In this document: positions 56,543 to 64,000 of the stretch, in pieces | Position numbering within the stretch: the first letter of the stretch is position 1 | How the letters are laid out: each line of letters begins with the position of its first letter | NCBI RefSeq assembly: GCF_001659605.2 | Contig: NC_035177.2 | Span: 33,124,136-33,188,135 of the forward strand | Direction of reading: 5' to 3' | Length of the DNA stretch: 64,000 nucleotides | From: Manihot esculenta | Lineage: Eukaryota; Streptophyta; Magnoliopsida; Malpighiales; Euphorbiaceae | Position numbers and translations under genes: made by a program | Notes under the pieces: generated by a model | Database searches by the model: none | Told to the model about the DNA's origin: nothing | Seen by the model: only the letters and a program-made list of their open reading frames with translations

Positions 56543-56792
56543 CTCGCTTACTGAAAAACAGCACACATCACATAAAATATTAGCATCAAATGGTTCATGT
56601 GTAAACACATAAACCCGCAACACATACATAACATATCATCAATGCATATGCATAGAATCATGGCATTTCACATCATCATTCAAGACAGGACTCTACATCC
56701 TATCCTAGTGGATATGATTTTACCTATTGTACTTGACCTTCTAGAACATCTATGAGCCCGACACACTATAGGTCCGACCATATGAACCTAGG
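56543..56792 (-). other. Element D 5' leader
   Basis: About 250 bp between PBS and Gag start, clearly homologous to the A and B leaders (block with TCCTATCCTAGTGGA at about 56,698). No gene. Confidence 0.6.
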
Positions 56793-56804
56793 GCTCTGAT
56801 ACCA
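56793..56804 (-). other. Primer-binding site of element D
   Basis: TGGTATCAGAGC in element sense, three bases inside the 5' LTR, complementary to initiator Met-tRNA. Confidence 0.94.
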
Positions 56805-56807
56805 ATC

Positions 56808-58497
56808 TGTAACGACCCAAAAATCGGACCGCTACCGGCGCTAGGATCCATATCGGCATAAGGCCGCCGGGACCCGTAGCAAGCCTAACATTCATCCTGT
56901 ATACCTGTTAAATCCCATACATGATCAAACATATACATAAAAATTTTAAACTTTTTCTCATTCATTTACCAAACTTAACCTGTGCATGCACAACTCATAA
57001 GCATAACCATCAACCCCACACTGGAGTCCTCATCAAATGCTCCAATGGGGTATCATAATATACATTAAGCTTGGTTAAACATAAACATCATAAAACATTT
57101 TATAGATCATGTATCAAAGGGGATAACCATACACATAGGGTCAAGCACAATTCTAATCCTCAATATCCTTATAATTCATCATGTCCACATCTAACTATTA
57201 CATAAACATGACTTTACTCTTCTTGACCTCCTGGCCTATCCCGTACCTGCATACCTGGGGGATTAGGGAAATGGGGTGAGCTACTAGAGTCCAGTGAGCA
57301 GAATAATAAAACATTACATTTAAAATTCATGCTTTCATAGAATGCATCACATCACAAACAAATCACATCAAGGATGAACTTGTCACCATTTAGCCCTCTA
57401 CATAATCCAATCATGCCAGGGGCATAGTGCAGGTCACACCTGGTCTTTCTCTTACACATAACATATCATACATATCCAATCGTGCCGGGATCGTAGTGCA
57501 GGCCACACCCGGACTTTCTCTTACATTGTGCTAGGGGCATAGTGCAGGCACGCCTGGACTTCCATATCATATCCTCATTATATCATGTCATAACATACGA
57601 GGGCTAATGGATCATTCAACATTCATCCACATCAACAACATAATATGCAATGCAACATATTTGTGAATTCTAATGCAAGCACCCTAATATATCTCATGGC
57701 ATTCATGATGTGTGAATCATGCTAAAACTTCCATTATTTACTTTGAAACATAAAGAGTCATTCTACTCACCTTAGGCTAGCTCTAACAAGACTCTGAAGC
57801 AGCTGACTTACTGCTGGGATCCTCGGTTCCTCGGGTCCGAACCTACACAGGTGGACTCAAATGAGGGACCAAACATACATGAACAAGACTCTAAAATACT
57901 CCCCAAAACCCCCCCTAAAACACCTTAAAACAATCCTAGAAAACATGCAAAGGAAGGCTGAACAGGGCACTTTCGGCGGCAGGTTCGGCGGCCGAAAGTC
58001 CCTCCAAAGCCGAAAGTCATGCACCTTCGGCGGCACTTTCGACGGCCGAAGGTTCCTTCCAGAGACGAAACTCATGCATGTTCGGCGGCACCTTCGGCGA
58101 CCGAAACTCCCTTCCAGAGCCGAAAGTCCACTTTCGGGGGCAGGGTTCGGCAGCCAAAGGCTTGCCTCCACAGGCAGGTTCGACGGCCGAAAGTCCCTTC
58201 AGCTGCCGAACCTGAGTTCTTCCAAAGGGCAGAACTCAGCCTCCAACATGCACATTTGCCTCCCAACCCATTCAACTCAAAACCAACACTTCCACAACAT
58301 GCATACACACATACATAAGCTCCTAGGGGTTTCAAACTATCCTAAACCCCAACTACAACACATCAAACATACATAAACAACCCACATTGCTCAAAAACTC
58401 AACATTAACCCATAAACTCAATAATAACTTAAACATGCATTTCTACCCCATAAACTTTTATAAAACTTGCTCAAAACATGAAAAGAGCTAAGGATCT
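56808..58497 (-). repeat. Element D 5' LTR, interrupted
   Basis: Matches 41,487-43,218 of the 3' LTR, with scattered substitutions and without the 17-bp duplication. It stops after AAGGATCT at 58,497, where a new LTR terminus (TGTAACGACCCG) starts. The missing 573 bp include the U3 start in element sense. Subrepeats lie at about 57,414-57,560 and dyad motifs at 57,970-58,210. Confidence 0.92.
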
Positions 58498-58602
58498 TGT
58501 AACGACCCGAAAATTGGACAGCTACCGGCGCTAGGATCCAGATCGGCTTAAGGCCGCCGGGACCCGTAGCAAGCCTGACATATAACCTGTAAACCTGTAG
58601 AG
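58498..58602 (-). repeat. Inverted LTR terminus at left end of F
   Basis: About 105 bp from TGTAACGACCCGAAAATTGG to CTGTAAACCTGTAG match the U5 end of chromovirus LTRs in minus orientation, opposite to F's gag-pol and 3' LTR. It joins directly to plus-strand gag near 58,603. Confidence 0.85.
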
Positions 58603-58920
58603 AAGGGATGGCAGTTTAGGAGTTAGCATGTCAGAGGAAGGTATGGGAGAGTCCCAAGGAGGCACTCAGGCCTCGGGATTTGTTCAGCCACCCCACTACC
58701 CACATTTCTCACAACATCCCGGGTATTCGATGGGAGGTACATCGGATTACCCTAGTTTCACCCCTTATCCCACACAGATGCCATACCCACCATACTACCC
58801 ACCATACTCTCAGTACCCAATGTATCCACCTCCACCCTACTATCCAAATCCAGCAAACCCTACCTCAGGGTTAGAGTAATCACAAATGAGATTGGGGCTG
58901 ATGACAGTAGAGCCATTCAG
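58603..58920 (+). pseudogene. Element F gag N-terminal fragment with internal deletion
   Basis: Begins mid-gag (RDGSLG-like codons, then [18 protein letters not shown]), continues through the Pro/Tyr linker to NPANP, then jumps near 58,867 to the codons for [15 protein letters not shown] in another frame. By comparison with E about 170 bp are lost, including the [13 protein letters not shown] segment. The frame of the first part closes with TAA at 58,877-58,879. Confidence 0.85.
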
Positions 58921-61900
58921 ATGGCCGGGTTCACGCTTAAGTGCAAGAAGGCACGGGAGTGGTTCAAGAATTATGTGAACCCGAGAGTGGACAACATGAC
59001 TTGGGAAGAGTTTGCAAACGAGTTTGCAGGATGGGCTTTTTTCGATAGTTCAAGGGAGCTAAAGATGATAGAGTTTGAACAGTTGAGGCAGACGGATGAA
59101 ATGAGTGTGGAGGAGTACACCGACAGATTTTTGGAGCTGTTGCCTTTTGCTGGGCAGAGTCTGGATACAGATTCGAAGAGGTCAAGGAGGTATGTCATGA
59201 AACTCCATTCCAGGTATTCCTCCTTGATTCAGTCAGTGGACAGGGAGAGCTTCCATGCCATAGTAGATATGGCCAGGAAAATGGAGGCCAGTGCCATCGT
59301 TCAGGGGACAGTTAAGCAGTCAGTGGCACAGTCTTCCGGTTCTAAAACTCCGGGTGGGGGAAGATTAGATCCCTCTACCCTGAGTGCAGCAGCTTCAGGC
59401 AGTAAGAGATGGGGTAAGCCCAAGGGTAAGAAGAACAAGTTCTGGAACAAAGTTAAGTCTAGTCTGGGATTTGGAAGTGGCTCAAGCTCTGGTGCGGATA
59501 GTACAGTTTGTGCGAGGTGTGGTAAGCCACACAAGGGAGTATGTCGGTTTGGGACAAACGCCTGTTTCAGATGTGGTCAGGAGGGACATATGGCTCGAGA
59601 TTGTCCAAGAGCAGTCCCGATGGCTCAGTCCCCGCAGACAGCTTCAGGCAGTGTAGCGCAGCCAGCAGCTCCCGCCATGACTCAGACCAGTGGCAGAGGC
59701 AGAGGAAGAGGGGCAGCCTCTTCTTCAGCGGGTTTCAGAGGTGAAGGTCCATCAGCTCCAGCATGGATCTTCACAATGACACAGCAGGAGGCAGATGCAT
59801 CTAACACCGTGGTGGCAGGTAACTTAATTATTGGTTGTTCAGATGTGTATGCCTTGATGGACCCTGGTGCATCTCATTCTTTTATCGCTCCAAGAGCCGT
59901 GGGGAGGTTGGGTCTGATGACTTCTGGGTTAGAGTGTCCTCTCTGGGTCAGTGGACCCAAGTGTGATCCATCTATGGCAGAGTCAGTCTGCCAGTGTAGT
60001 CCTGTGTTTGTTGAGGGAAGATGCTTGTCCGCCGACCTAGTGGTTCTAGATTTGACAGATTTTGACGTCATTCTAGGGATGGACTGGTTATCTACCCATG
60101 GTGCTACCTTGGACTGCAGGGACAAGGTAGTCAGGTTCAGAGGTCAGGATGGGTCTGAGGTCATCTTCAGAGGAGACAGGAGGGGTACACCTAGAGGTCT
60201 GATATCAGCTCTTCAGGCTCGTAGGTTGCTCAGGAGGGGATGTCAGGGGTATTTGGCTCACGTGAGAGAGCTTAGCAGTCAGGTTAGAGAGCCCGCCTCG
60301 GTGCCAGTGGTTAGAGAGTTCTTAGATGTGTTCCCAGACGAGCTGCCAGGTTTACCACCTGCTAGGGAGATAGAGTTCGAGATAGAACTGATGCCTGGAA
60401 CCCGACCGATCTCTATCCCTCCCTACAGGATGGCGCCAGCAGAATTGAAAGAGTTGAAGGAGCAGTTGCAGGAGCTGGTAGACAAGGGCTTCATCCGACC
60501 GAGTACCTCACCCTGGGGTGCTCCGATTTTATTTGTGAGAAAGAAGGATGGATCCCTTAGACTTTGTATCGACTACAGGCAGTTGAACAAAGTCACTACC
60601 AAGAATAAGTACCCATTGTCAAGGATCGACGATCTATTCGACCAGCTAGCAGGAGCGGGTTGTTTCTCCAAAATAGATTTGAGGTCCGGGTACCATCAGT
60701 TGAGAATCAGGGAAGAGGATGTACCAAAGACAGCTTTCAGGACCAGATATGGGCACTTTGAGTTCCTTGTGATGCCGTTCGGGTTAACTAACGCCCCTGC
60801 AGCATTCATGGACCTCATGAACAGAGTGTTTAGCCAGTACCTGGATCACTTCGTTATTGTCTTCATAGATGATATCTTGGTGTATTCCAGGAATGCAGAG
60901 GAGCATACCCATCATCTGAGGTTGGTTCTACAGACCTTGAGGGAACATGGCTTGTATGCCAAGTTCTCCAAGTGCGAGTTTTGGCTGAGGAGCATTTCAT
61001 TCTTGGGGCATGTAGTGTCAGAGAATGGGATAGAGGTAGACCCCAAGAAGGTAGAAGCTGTGGCTAACTGGCCTAGACCCACTTCAGTAACAGAGATCAG
61101 GAGTTTCTTGGGTTTGGCAGGTTACTACAGGAGGTTCGTTCAGGACTTCTCGAAAATTGCAGCTCCTCTAACCAGGTTAACCAGGAAGAATCAGAAGTTT
61201 CTGTGGACCGACCAGTGCGAAGAGAGTTTTGAAGAGCTTAAGAAGAGGTTGACTTCAGCACCAGTTTTAGCTCTGCCATCTAGTGGTGAGGACTTTACAG
61301 TCTTTTGTGATGCGTCCCGTGTGGGACTGGGTTGTGTGCTTATGCAGAATGAGAGGGTGATTGCTTATGCTTCTAGGCAACTAAAGAAGCATGAGTTGAA
61401 TTACCCCACACATGACCTTGAGATGGCAGCAGTAATCTTTGCACTCAAGATGTGGAGGCACTACCTCTATGGGGAAAAATGTGAGATCTTCACAGATCAT
61501 AAAAGCTTGCAGTACATCTTGAGTCAGCGGGATTTGAACTTGAGACAGAGGAGATGGGTGGAGCTGCTGAGTGACTATGATTGTAAGATTCAGTATCATC
61601 TAGGTAAGGCGAATGTCGTAGCAGATGCCCTAAGCCGGAAGTCACTAGGCAGTCTATCCCACATCACGGCAGAGAGGAGACCAGTGGTGAAGGAGTTTTA
61701 CAAGCTCATTGATGAAGGTCTACAGTTGGAGTTGTCTGGTACCGGTGCCTTGGTTGCTCAGATGAAAGTGACACCCGTGTTTCTGGAGCAGGTGGCTCAG
61801 AAACAGCATGAGGACCCAGAGTTAGTGAAGATTGCCAGGACTGTTCAGTCAGGCAAGGACAGTGAGTTCAGATTTGACAGTAAAGGGATCATCCGCTATG

Positions 61901-63204
61901 GGAGTCGATTGTGTGTACCAGATGACATAGGGCTAAAAGGAGACATTATGAGAGAGGCTCATAATGCAAGATACAGCATTCACCCCGGAGCCACCAAGAT
62001 GTATCAGGATCTGAAGAAAGTTTATTGGTGGCCAACTATGAAGAGAGAAGTGGCACAGTTCGTGTCAGCCTGCGAAGTATGTCAGAGGGTGAAGCTGGAA
62101 CATCAGAAGCCGGCTGGAATGCTTAACCCGCTACCTATTCCAGAGTGGAAATGGGAGAATATAGCTATGGACTTCGTAGTGGGGTTACCGGCGACGTCCA
62201 ACAGATTGGACTCCATATGGGTGATTGTGGACAGACTCACCAAATCTGCTCACTTCATCCCTGTCAGGAGTGGCTATTCTGTGGACAAGTTGGCGCAGGT
62301 GTACGTTGATGAGATAGTCAGACTGCATGGGGTTCCTGTTTCTATAGTGTCAGATAGAGGGCCCCAGTTCACCTCCAGGTTTTGGCAGAGTCTGCAGGAT
62401 GCCATGGGTACCAGGTTGGATTTTAGCACTGCCTTCCATCCACAGACAGACGGACAGTCAGAGAGGACCATCCAGACCATAGAAGATATGCTAAGAATGT
62501 GTGTGCTGGACTTTGGCGGTTCTTGGAGGCAGCATCTACCCTTGGTGGAGTTTGCCTACAATAACAGCCATCATGCTAGCATCGGGATGGCTCCATATGA
62601 AGCTTTATATGGAAGGAAGTGCAGGTCACCTGTTTGCTGGGAAGAAGTTGGAGAAAAGGCCTTGGCAGGGCCTGAGATAGTAGAGATCACTAGCAGGGTG
62701 GTACCCTTAATCAGAGAAAGAATCAAGACTGCTGCAAGCAGACAGAAGAGTTATGCAGACATCCGCAGAAGGCAAGTAGAGTTTCAGGAGGGGGATCTGG
62801 TATTGCTCAAGGTGTCTCCAATGAAAGGAGTGGTTCGCTTTGGGAAGAAGGGTAAGCTGGCTCCGCGGTACATCGGACCCTTTGAAGTCTTGCAAAAGAT
62901 TGGGAATGTATCGTACAAGCTGGATTTACCTGCTTCAATGGAGAGAATCCATCCGGTTTTCCATGTTTCTATGTTAAGAAAGTTCGTGTCAAATCCGGGC
63001 AAGGTTCTTAGTGAGCCTGATGTGGAGATCCAAGAGGATCTCACCTATGTTGAGCAGCCAATACGGATCATGGACACTCAAATCAAAAAGCTAAGGAACA
63101 AGGAAATCCCGATGGTGAAAGTCCTTTGGAACCACCACAATTTGGAAGAGTGCACTTGGGAGACACGGGAGTCTATGCTCCGGCAATATCCTCATCTCTT
63201 TTAA
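58921..63204 (+). CDS. Element F Gag(partial)-Pol, open frame of 1,427 codons
   Basis: Unbroken frame lacking only the N-terminal part of Gag; the first Met is the one in the conserved [11 protein letters not shown] motif, not a native start. Gag core 1-130; zinc knuckle [14 protein letters not shown] at 215-228; protease DPG at 314-316; RT with FIDD at 648-651; RNase H ([13 protein letters not shown] near 795); integrase HHCC then DDE at D1084, D1145 and E1181; GPF module; chromodomain in the last ~48 residues, ending RQYPHLF. All catalytic residues are present. It is close to C and D but without their stops. Trans-supply of Pol functions to elements such as E is conceivable only if something drives and starts translation, since its promoter LTR and Gag start are gone. 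Confidence 0.93.
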   Translation: MAGFTLKCKKAREWFKNYVNPRVDNMTWEEFANEFAGWAFFDSSRELKMIEFEQLRQTDEMSVEEYTDRFLELLPFAGQSLDTDSKRSRRYVMKLHSRYSSLIQSVDRESFHAIVDMARKMEASAIVQGTVKQSVAQSSGSKTPGGGRLDPSTLSAAASGSKRWGKPKGKKNKFWNKVKSSLGFGSGSSSGADSTVCARCGKPHKGVCRFGTNACFRCGQEGHMARDCPRAVPMAQSPQTASGSVAQPAAPAMTQTSGRGRGRGAASSSAGFRGEGPSAPAWIFTMTQQEADASNTVVAGNLIIGCSDVYALMDPGASHSFIAPRAVGRLGLMTSGLECPLWVSGPKCDPSMAESVCQCSPVFVEGRCLSADLVVLDLTDFDVILGMDWLSTHGATLDCRDKVVRFRGQDGSEVIFRGDRRGTPRGLISALQARRLLRRGCQGYLAHVRELSSQVREPASVPVVREFLDVFPDELPGLPPAREIEFEIELMPGTRPISIPPYRMAPAELKELKEQLQELVDKGFIRPSTSPWGAPILFVRKKDGSLRLCIDYRQLNKVTTKNKYPLSRIDDLFDQLAGAGCFSKIDLRSGYHQLRIREEDVPKTAFRTRYGHFEFLVMPFGLTNAPAAFMDLMNRVFSQYLDHFVIVFIDDILVYSRNAEEHTHHLRLVLQTLREHGLYAKFSKCEFWLRSISFLGHVVSENGIEVDPKKVEAVANWPRPTSVTEIRSFLGLAGYYRRFVQDFSKIAAPLTRLTRKNQKFLWTDQCEESFEELKKRLTSAPVLALPSSGEDFTVFCDASRVGLGCVLMQNERVIAYASRQLKKHELNYPTHDLEMAAVIFALKMWRHYLYGEKCEIFTDHKSLQYILSQRDLNLRQRRWVELLSDYDCKIQYHLGKANVVADALSRKSLGSLSHITAERRPVVKEFYKLIDEGLQLELSGTGALVAQMKVTPVFLEQVAQKQHEDPELVKIARTVQSGKDSEFRFDSKGIIRYGSRLCVPDDIGLKGDIMREAHNARYSIHPGATKMYQDLKKVYWWPTMKREVAQFVSACEVCQRVKLEHQKPAGMLNPLPIPEWKWENIAMDFVVGLPATSNRLDSIWVIVDRLTKSAHFIPVRSGYSVDKLAQVYVDEIVRLHGVPVSIVSDRGPQFTSRFWQSLQDAMGTRLDFSTAFHPQTDGQSERTIQTIEDMLRMCVLDFGGSWRQHLPLVEFAYNNSHHASIGMAPYEALYGRKCRSPVCWEEVGEKALAGPEIVEITSRVVPLIRERIKTAASRQKSYADIRRRQVEFQEGDLVLLKVSPMKGVVRFGKKGKLAPRYIGPFEVLQKIGNVSYKLDLPASMERIHPVFHVSMLRKFVSNPGKVLSEPDVEIQEDLTYVEQPIRIMDTQIKKLRNKEIPMVKVLWNHHNLEECTWETRESMLRQYPHLF

Positions 63205-63290
63205 GGTTAGTCTCTATGTGTTTTATGTGTATGTTATGTTGTATACCTTGCATGTGCTAGTTGAGGAACATTTGGGGACGAATGTTCTTA

Positions 63291-63302
63291 AGGGGGGGAG
63301 AA
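63291..63302 (+). other. Polypurine tract of element F
   Basis: AGGGGGGGAGAA directly before the 3' LTR. Upstream dyad (arms GAACATT and AATGTTC) at about 63,267-63,288. Confidence 0.9.
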
Positions 63303-64000
63303 TGTAATACCCGGCTAGACTCCGGTATCGGAATTTCCTACCGTCCGGTGGAATTTCGGATGTCGGGAACCTCTAGAAGGGAAAAAGCATGTTTTTATGT
63401 GGTGTTTTCATGATGTTTTAGGGGGTTTTTGGGGAGTATTTTAGAGTTATGTTCAAGTATGTTTGGTCCCTCATTTGAGTCCACCTGTGTAGGTTCGGAC
63501 CCGAGGAACTGATGACCCCAGCAGTGAGTTTAGCTGCTTCGGTGTTGTTAGAGTCAGCCAGAGGTGAGTGGAACTAAACTTAATCTTTTAAATTAAATGT
63601 TTTATCATGTTTCATGCATCATGATTATGCAATAGGGTGATTGCATTAGTTTCACGAATATGCCGCATTGCATCATGTGTTGTTGATGTGGGTGAATGTT
63701 GGATGACCCAATTAGTCCATGACAGGAAGACCAGGACCCCATTTTACGGCCTGGCACGGAAATGAAAGACCAGGACCCCATTCTACGGCCTGGCACGATT
63801 GTGGACTCGAAGACCAGGAGCCCAGAGGAGGCCCTGGAAAAATGGTAAGTAATGTATGTATGACAGGAAGACCAGGACCCCATGCTACGGCCTGGCACCA
63901 TGTTAGCTTGGACTAATTGGTGACAAGTTCACCCAACCCTTATGTGAATTGTCTGGCTATGATGCATTTCATAGAGCATAGTGTTAATGTGTTTTAATAG
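63303..64000 (+). repeat. Element F 3' LTR, partial
   Basis: Starts TGTAATACCCGGCTAG and is cut by the window end. It passes much sooner than E's LTR to the region after the TTCGGC clusters (CCTCATTTGAGTCCACCTGT at about 63,468), so it lacks most of that U3 part, including the TATAAAAG seen in E. Subrepeats of the GAAGACCAGGACCCCAT...CGGCCTGGCAC type lie at about 63,726-63,898. Confidence 0.9.
63726..63898. repeat. Tandem hairpin subrepeats in F 3' LTR
   Basis: Four units carry GAAGACCAGG followed by CCTGG, capable of pairing CCAGG with CCTGG. This is a family variant of the arrays in A, D and E with different spacer sequence. Confidence 0.85.

Larger units (their letters stand above)
41487..58497 (-). 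mobile_element. Element D: chromovirus, split by E and by F
   Basis: Minus-strand element with 3' LTR (41,487-43,791), PPT, pol and gag (43,887-47,833 and 55,522-56,542), PBS (56,793-56,804) and the inner 1,690 bp of its 5' LTR (56,808-58,497). Element E (47,834-55,516) lies in its gag with a CTCTC duplication. The 5' LTR stops at 58,497, where element F begins; 573 bp of LTR, matching 43,219-43,791, are missing and should lie right of F. The two LTRs differ at 20 or more sites in the first ~900 bp, so D is older than A and E. It carries a nonsense codon and several frameshifts. Confidence 0.92.
58498..64000 (+). mobile_element. Element F: chromovirus with rearranged 5' end, runs off window
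   Basis: Inserted in D's 5' LTR. The left end is an LTR terminus in the inverted sense (58,498-58,602), then plus-strand gag pieces, an open pol frame (58,921-63,204), PPT (63,291-63,302) and the first 698 bp of a plus-strand 3' LTR. A normal 5' LTR, PBS and Gag start are absent, so F cannot replicate alone despite its open pol. The right end and target duplication lie outside the window. Confidence 0.85.

Noticed and set aside
1..64000. tRNA, rRNA or organelle-derived DNA
   Set aside because: No cloverleaf-like sequence, rRNA core or plastid gene was recognised; the only tRNA-related signals are the PBS sites of the retrotransposons.

Overview
This is nuclear DNA of a flowering plant, probably a eudicot; the species cannot be fixed from the window. 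The evidence is a spliced gene for a chloroplast-targeted protein, a GASA/snakin-type locus, long AT-rich spacers, and nested Ty3/gypsy LTR retrotransposons of the chromovirus and Tat types. By eye about four fifths of the window is retroelement.

Layout. (1) 1-12,703: two nested minus-strand chromoviruses. Element B (gag and 5' LTR only; the rest lies left of the window) was split by element A (659-10,204). A is complete: two 2,179-bp LTRs, PBS, PPT, GATAC target duplication and an unbroken 1,632-codon Gag-Pol with a C-terminal chromodomain. (2) 12,704-13,640: an old Tat-type LTR relic. (3) 13,641-27,550: the gene-bearing island. It holds a four-exon gene for a 191-aa plastid protein with an HMA-like fold (14,555-17,291, +), a solo LTR (17,721-18,901), a broken GASA-like gene (19,772-21,112, +), an unrecognised single-exon 353-codon gene (21,367-22,428, -) and AT-rich spacer. 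(4) 27,550-39,605: pieces of at least two decayed Tat elements with complementary deletions. One keeps gag, a 79-bp tandem repeat block and the antisense extra ORF; the other keeps an LTR, protease/RT/RNase H and a second repeat block. A solo chromovirus LTR (32,559-34,669) sits among them. (5) 39,607-64,000: a nest of chromoviruses. Fragment C (+) is cut by element D (-). D's gag is cut by element E (+), and D's 5' LTR is cut by element F (+). F and the far halves of D and C run off the right edge.

How the parts work together. The chromoviruses share one plan: LTR, initiator-Met-tRNA PBS, Gag with CCHC knuckle, protease (DPG), RT, RNase H, integrase, chromodomain, a short dyad, PPT, LTR. Only A looks capable of autonomous movement. 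F keeps an open pol but has a damaged gag and an inverted LTR end. D has a nonsense codon and frameshifts. E has two large internal deletions, yet its LTRs are still roughly 98% alike by eye, which suggests it was mobilised in trans. I saw no CRISPR, rRNA or tRNA gene. Nothing here is clearly a new system. The items most worth a second look are the orphan gene, the antisense Tat ORF, the conserved dyad motifs of the chromovirus LTRs and the rearranged 5' end of F.
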